DNA from: Bacteroidota bacterium
Lineage (GTDB): Bacteria > Bacteroidota > Ignavibacteria > UBA10030
Assembly (NCBI GenBank): GCA_025455125.1
Contig: JALONE010000020.1
Location: 1-8,959, forward strand
Reading direction: 5' to 3'
DNA: 8,959 nucleotides
How positions within the stretch are numbered: position 1 is the stretch's first letter; each line of letters starts with the position of its first letter. Below are positions 6,387 to 8,959 of the stretch, piece after piece. Both the position numbers and the translations under genes were made by a program. Below the pieces are notes generated by a model. It was not told the origin of the DNA and made no database searches. It was given only the letters and a program-made list of their open reading frames with translations.

Positions 6387-7135
6387 TCCAGTTCTCCGGA
6401 AGGCCGCAACGGTGAAGCGAGATAGTCCGACGGCAACAACGTCTTCACGATCAGCAGGTCCCTGCCGAAACGCTCTCCTTGCCGGTTGGCGCGCCGGTCA
6501 CGGGGATCGTCAGCTCCGCCGACGATGAACTGCGCTTCACCCCACTCAACAACATTGCCCCCCGCGCGCGCAAGGTCGGGAGATTCGGATGCGAACGACA
6601 GATAGGCCGATGCGAAAAAGTGCTGGAGTTTGTCCCGATCTCCCTCAGGGGGTGAGTCGGGATAGATATGCGCAGGAAGGTTTTTCGTCCGAGCTCGGAA
6701 CAGGCTGTCTTCCTCGAATGTCAGCGGCAACGCCAGCGAACGGACAACCGGCAGTTTCACAGAAACGTGCTGATGCTCAAGGACCGCCATGAGGGAAAGG
6801 AACAAGGCGCGGGCGATCTGATAATCGGCAATCCTGAGCGATCGCAGGAAGATGGCATCCACCGTTCGCATCGCTCCATGCCGCTCACTGAGCAGATGAA
6901 AGCGCGGGTCACGCACATATTCACGGATGTGCCGCGTGTCGGTGATGAGCTGCGGAGTGAAGGCGTCCCGCAGGAAGCCTCCGATCGAGAACCCGGCATC
7001 TTCTGACGGATCGAATTCCCATCCAGCTCCGTCGGGTTCAGGTGCATCTTCATGCTGCGCCTGCGCGGGACGCATGGCGAAGATCGTCAGGAATACGACG
7101 CAACAGAGTCTTATGAGCGAACGGTGGTGGCGCAT
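6383..7135 (-). CDS. Exported protein of unknown function with a DKxQHF / RRANxxGxxFG signature
   Basis: A 250-residue protein from the ATG at 7135. An in-frame TTG at 7150, with a GGGGGA-like purine run 9 bases upstream, would add five residues (MPPHC) and cannot be excluded. The N-terminus is a signal peptide: basic MRHHRSLIRL, hydrophobic core CCVVFLTIFA, and a signal peptidase I site at A-Q-A before Q27. It is therefore probably periplasmic or otherwise exported, not a lipoprotein. The C-terminal part carries DRDKLQHFFASAYL (166-179), VVEWGE (195-200) and ADDPRDRRANRQGERFG (208-224). This order of conserved D, H, E, D, N and G residues recalls YfiM/DUF2279-like proteins, but I hold that link only weakly and cannot name a function. 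The stop TGA overlaps the ATG of the sigma-54 response regulator (ATGA), so the two are translationally coupled. About 82 bases separate it from the upstream spermidine-synthase-like gene on the same strand. Confidence 0.82.
   Translation of the reverse strand: MRHHRSLIRLCCVVFLTIFAMRPAQAQHEDAPEPDGAGWEFDPSEDAGFSIGGFLRDAFTPQLITDTRHIREYVRDPRFHLLSERHGAMRTVDAIFLRSLRIADYQIARALFLSLMAVLEHQHVSVKLPVVRSLALPLTFEEDSLFRARTKNLPAHIYPDSPPEGDRDKLQHFFASAYLSFASESPDLARAGGNVVEWGEAQFIVGGADDPRDRRANRQGERFGRDLLIVKTLLPSDYLASPLRPSGELE
6394..6397 (-). promoter_or_regulatory. Shine-Dalgarno site of the response regulator inside the upstream gene
   Basis: On the minus strand GGAG lies 7 bases before the ATG at 6386 and inside the 3' end of the exported-protein gene, allowing re-initiation at the ATGA overlap. 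Confidence 0.6.
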
Positions 7136-7217
7136 GCAATGAGGCGGCAAGTTGACGGTTCCCCCAGCCTATGTTCTACGACAGGACAGCGGCCGCGGTT
7201 TCGCACCAGTGCGTCAT

Positions 7218-8959
7218 TCACTGCTGCCGATTCATTCCCCCTGACCAGATGTCGTAGATGAAATCCTTCGCTTCTTCGTTCTCGGGATTCGCCTGCGTCG
7301 CTTGCAGCGCGTAGCCGAGCGCGCGATCGGTCTTTCCCAGGTGATGCAGACAGCGGGCCAACTGCAACAACAGCATGTCAGGTGCAAGGGCAGGATCAGG
7401 CTGGTGCTGAGACCGGATCTGCAAGGCGCGGGCATACTGGTCCGAAGCCCGGGCAAAGTCACCCACATCGAATAAGACATCGGCCAAACGAGCGCGATAC
7501 CGATCCACCGTGTCTTTCGCGAGCGCGATGCACGTGCGGAGCGGCTGCTCGAAGTCCGCAAGTCTGATCCCCGTCATCGCATTTGAACGGGCGCGTGCAT
7601 GCAGATACCGGGCCCACGTCAATCGTTCCAGGGAAACCGGGTCCTTCGGATTTGCCGCAACAAGCCGACGGAGATACTCAATTTCGTCGTCCGCCTGCTT
7701 CAGCATATCGGCGGTTTCTGCGATGCGGCCGAGCACCTCCGTATCGCCTGGGTGCCGTTCTACGTACGACCGGAGGACTGAATAGCCGAACAACAGATTT
7801 CCCCGGCTTGGGAGCGTGTGAAGTATCCCGATGCGCCGCTGGTCATCATCCGAAACCTTCCCCTCCCGCCATCGCGATCGGAGCAACGAACCGGGCGCGC
7901 TGACGACCAGGCGTTCATCCGCCCGAAACACGGACGCGACGCCGACATTCGTGAAGAACGCCCTTGGGGCCTCGTACTCAAGCCGAGGATGATCCTCCGT
8001 ATTGAATTCCCCCACCCCGGCGTACGCCGTCACGGCGGAATCGGAAAGCATGTGCAGCGAAAGCAGGTCGGCGATGTCGGTGATCCCGATGCGGGCAAGG
8101 TCATCGCGGATGTTCGGATCGTTCAATGCTGCAGTGATCCGTTCGTCATTCGGTTCTACAGGATGCGCGCTGCCAAGCAGCACAACATCGTTCCCCAGCG
8201 ACTGCCAAACGGTCATGCAGGGGAACGATTGCTTGTAGGTGCGAAGAACCATGCGGAATAACTCATCGTCCATCTCGTACAGATGGAACCATTGCACCAT
8301 CAGTCCGTCCGGACGCATCCGCACTTTGCATGCTTCAAAGAACTCCGTCGTGAACAGATTCCCGATGCCTGCGATCCACGGATTGCTCGGTTCGCTGATG
8401 ATGACATCATACTGGTGATCCGTGAGTTTGAGAAAAGCGAGGGCATCCTCTACATACAGCGCTGTACGCGGATCGCGGAGCGGTGCTCCGCTGACGTCAT
8501 CGAAGTACGCCGACGCTTCAACGACCTCCGGTGAGATTTCGATGCAGTCGACGCGTTCGATCGGATGTCGCAGCGTGCTTCCCAAGGTGATCCCGCTCCC
8601 GAGCCCGACGATGAGCACCCGTTCGGGCTGCGGGTGGAGAAGCAGCGGTAGTTGTGCGAGGGTCACCTGCGTGGCAAGGTCGCCTTTGGATGATGCGTCT
8701 GCCTTTCCATTGATGATGAGGATATTCTGGGGACCGGCGGGTGTCTGCCCTTGGACCACGCCGACCGTCGCCGTCGATCCCTCGCGATAATAGAGAACCT
8801 CGGTTTGTCCGACCGCTTCGCGGAACGCCGCGTACGTCTTCGGTGGTTCGATCCGGGAATTCACCTGGCGGAACACGCCGGCCAGCATCGACCCCGTCCC
8901 CCAATCGGGTAGGAAGAACAGGGAGAGGACGAGGGTCATTCCTCCGACTGCAGAGATCG
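7218..8959 (-). CDS. Membrane-fused spermidine-synthase-like protein with C-terminal TPR repeats (5' partial)
   Basis: The frame is open to the right edge, so the start is outside the window; the ATG at 8939 gives 573 residues but lies within a hydrophobic segment (ISAVGGMTLVLSLFFLPDW), probably the last membrane helix of an N-terminal transporter-like domain. Numbering from that Met, a Rossmann methyltransferase/spermidine-synthase fold covers about 45-260. It has a SAM-type loop VLIVGLGSGITLG (108-120), acidic E134, and ISEPSNPWIAGIGNLFTTEF (181-200). Where true spermidine synthases have D-S-T-D-P, this protein has E-P-S-N-P, so polyamine synthesis is doubtful. NTEDHPRLEYEAPR (313-326) is typical of the fused family. 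From about 370 on, helical repeats include DFARASDQYARALQI (494-508) and KTDRALGYALQATQANPEN (536-554), which are TPR-like. Known annotation of such proteins is 'fused MFS/spermidine synthase', with substrate not established. It heads the visible minus-strand gene set. Confidence 0.85.
   Translation of the reverse strand, partial: ISAVGGMTLVLSLFFLPDWGTGSMLAGVFRQVNSRIEPPKTYAAFREAVGQTEVLYYREGSTATVGVVQGQTPAGPQNILIINGKADASSKGDLATQVTLAQLPLLLHPQPERVLIVGLGSGITLGSTLRHPIERVDCIEISPEVVEASAYFDDVSGAPLRDPRTALYVEDALAFLKLTDHQYDVIISEPSNPWIAGIGNLFTTEFFEACKVRMRPDGLMVQWFHLYEMDDELFRMVLRTYKQSFPCMTVWQSLGNDVVLLGSAHPVEPNDERITAALNDPNIRDDLARIGITDIADLLSLHMLSDSAVTAYAGVGEFNTEDHPRLEYEAPRAFFTNVGVASVFRADERLVVSAPGSLLRSRWREGKVSDDDQRRIGILHTLPSRGNLLFGYSVLRSYVERHPGDTEVLGRIAETADMLKQADDEIEYLRRLVAANPKDPVSLERLTWARYLHARARSNAMTGIRLADFEQPLRTCIALAKDTVDRYRARLADVLFDVGDFARASDQYARALQIRSQHQPDPALAPDMLLLQLARCLHHLGKTDRALGYALQATQANPENEEAKDFIYDIWSGGMNRQQ

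Noticed and set aside
5506..6528. 340-residue open frame on the plus strand opposite the response regulator
   Set aside because: Serine- and arginine-rich low-complexity translation with no recognisable domain, fully antisense to a gene with intact motifs; a shadow of GC-rich codon use.
7203..7214. Small inverted repeat CGCACCAGTGCG just after the spermidine-synthase-like gene
   Set aside because: Stem of only 4-5 bp with a minimal loop and no T-run; too weak to call a terminator.

Overview
The window is an ordinary-looking, gene-dense bacterial chromosome segment (GC-rich, roughly 57-58% by eye) with two convergent blocks of genes. Candidate Shine-Dalgarno sites precede several genes, but not all. 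An Lgt and an exported protein with a signal peptide fit a diderm or other lipoprotein-making bacterium. The combination of a guanylyltransferase/phosphomannomutase-type fusion, an orphan NtrC-type regulator and a membrane-fused spermidine-synthase-like protein with TPRs resembles genomes of the FCB (Chlorobi/Ignavibacteria-like) or neighbouring phyla. That assignment is inference from gene content; no rRNA or other marker here fixes it.

Plus strand, bases 1 to 4946, holds six closely spaced genes: the 3' end of a sugar-nucleotide enzyme (phosphohexomutase-like domain of a mannose-1-phosphate guanylyltransferase fusion), a stand-alone PTS EIIA of the fructose/PtsN type, hisS, a 133-residue protein of unknown function starting 4 bases after hisS, lgt, and a SpoU/TrmH-family rRNA 2'-O-methyltransferase (rlmB). 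The last four are separated by 4, 26 and 11 bases and are probably one transcription unit. The first two sit 72 and 79 bases apart and may or may not be in the same operon. The block mixes envelope supply (GDP-sugar, lipoprotein modification) with translation (HisRS, rRNA methylation).

Minus strand, bases 8959 down to 5007, holds three genes read right to left: a spermidine-synthase-like methyltransferase-fold protein with a preceding membrane segment and C-terminal TPR-like repeats (its 5' end is outside the window), a small exported protein of unknown function with a D-K-x-Q-H-F / R-R-A-N-x-x-G signature, and a full NtrC-type sigma-54 response regulator that overlaps the exported protein by the four bases ATGA. 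No histidine kinase is visible next to the regulator.

The two blocks converge in a 60-base gap with a GC-only hairpin at 4974-4993. No tRNA, rRNA, CRISPR, insertion sequence, phage gene or long repeat was seen, and no intergenic stretch exceeds 100 bases. I do not see a clearly new system. The most open questions are the unknown hisS-lgt protein, the exported protein coupled to the orphan regulator, and the lost or altered catalytic residues in the phosphohexomutase-like, Lgt and spermidine-synthase-like proteins.
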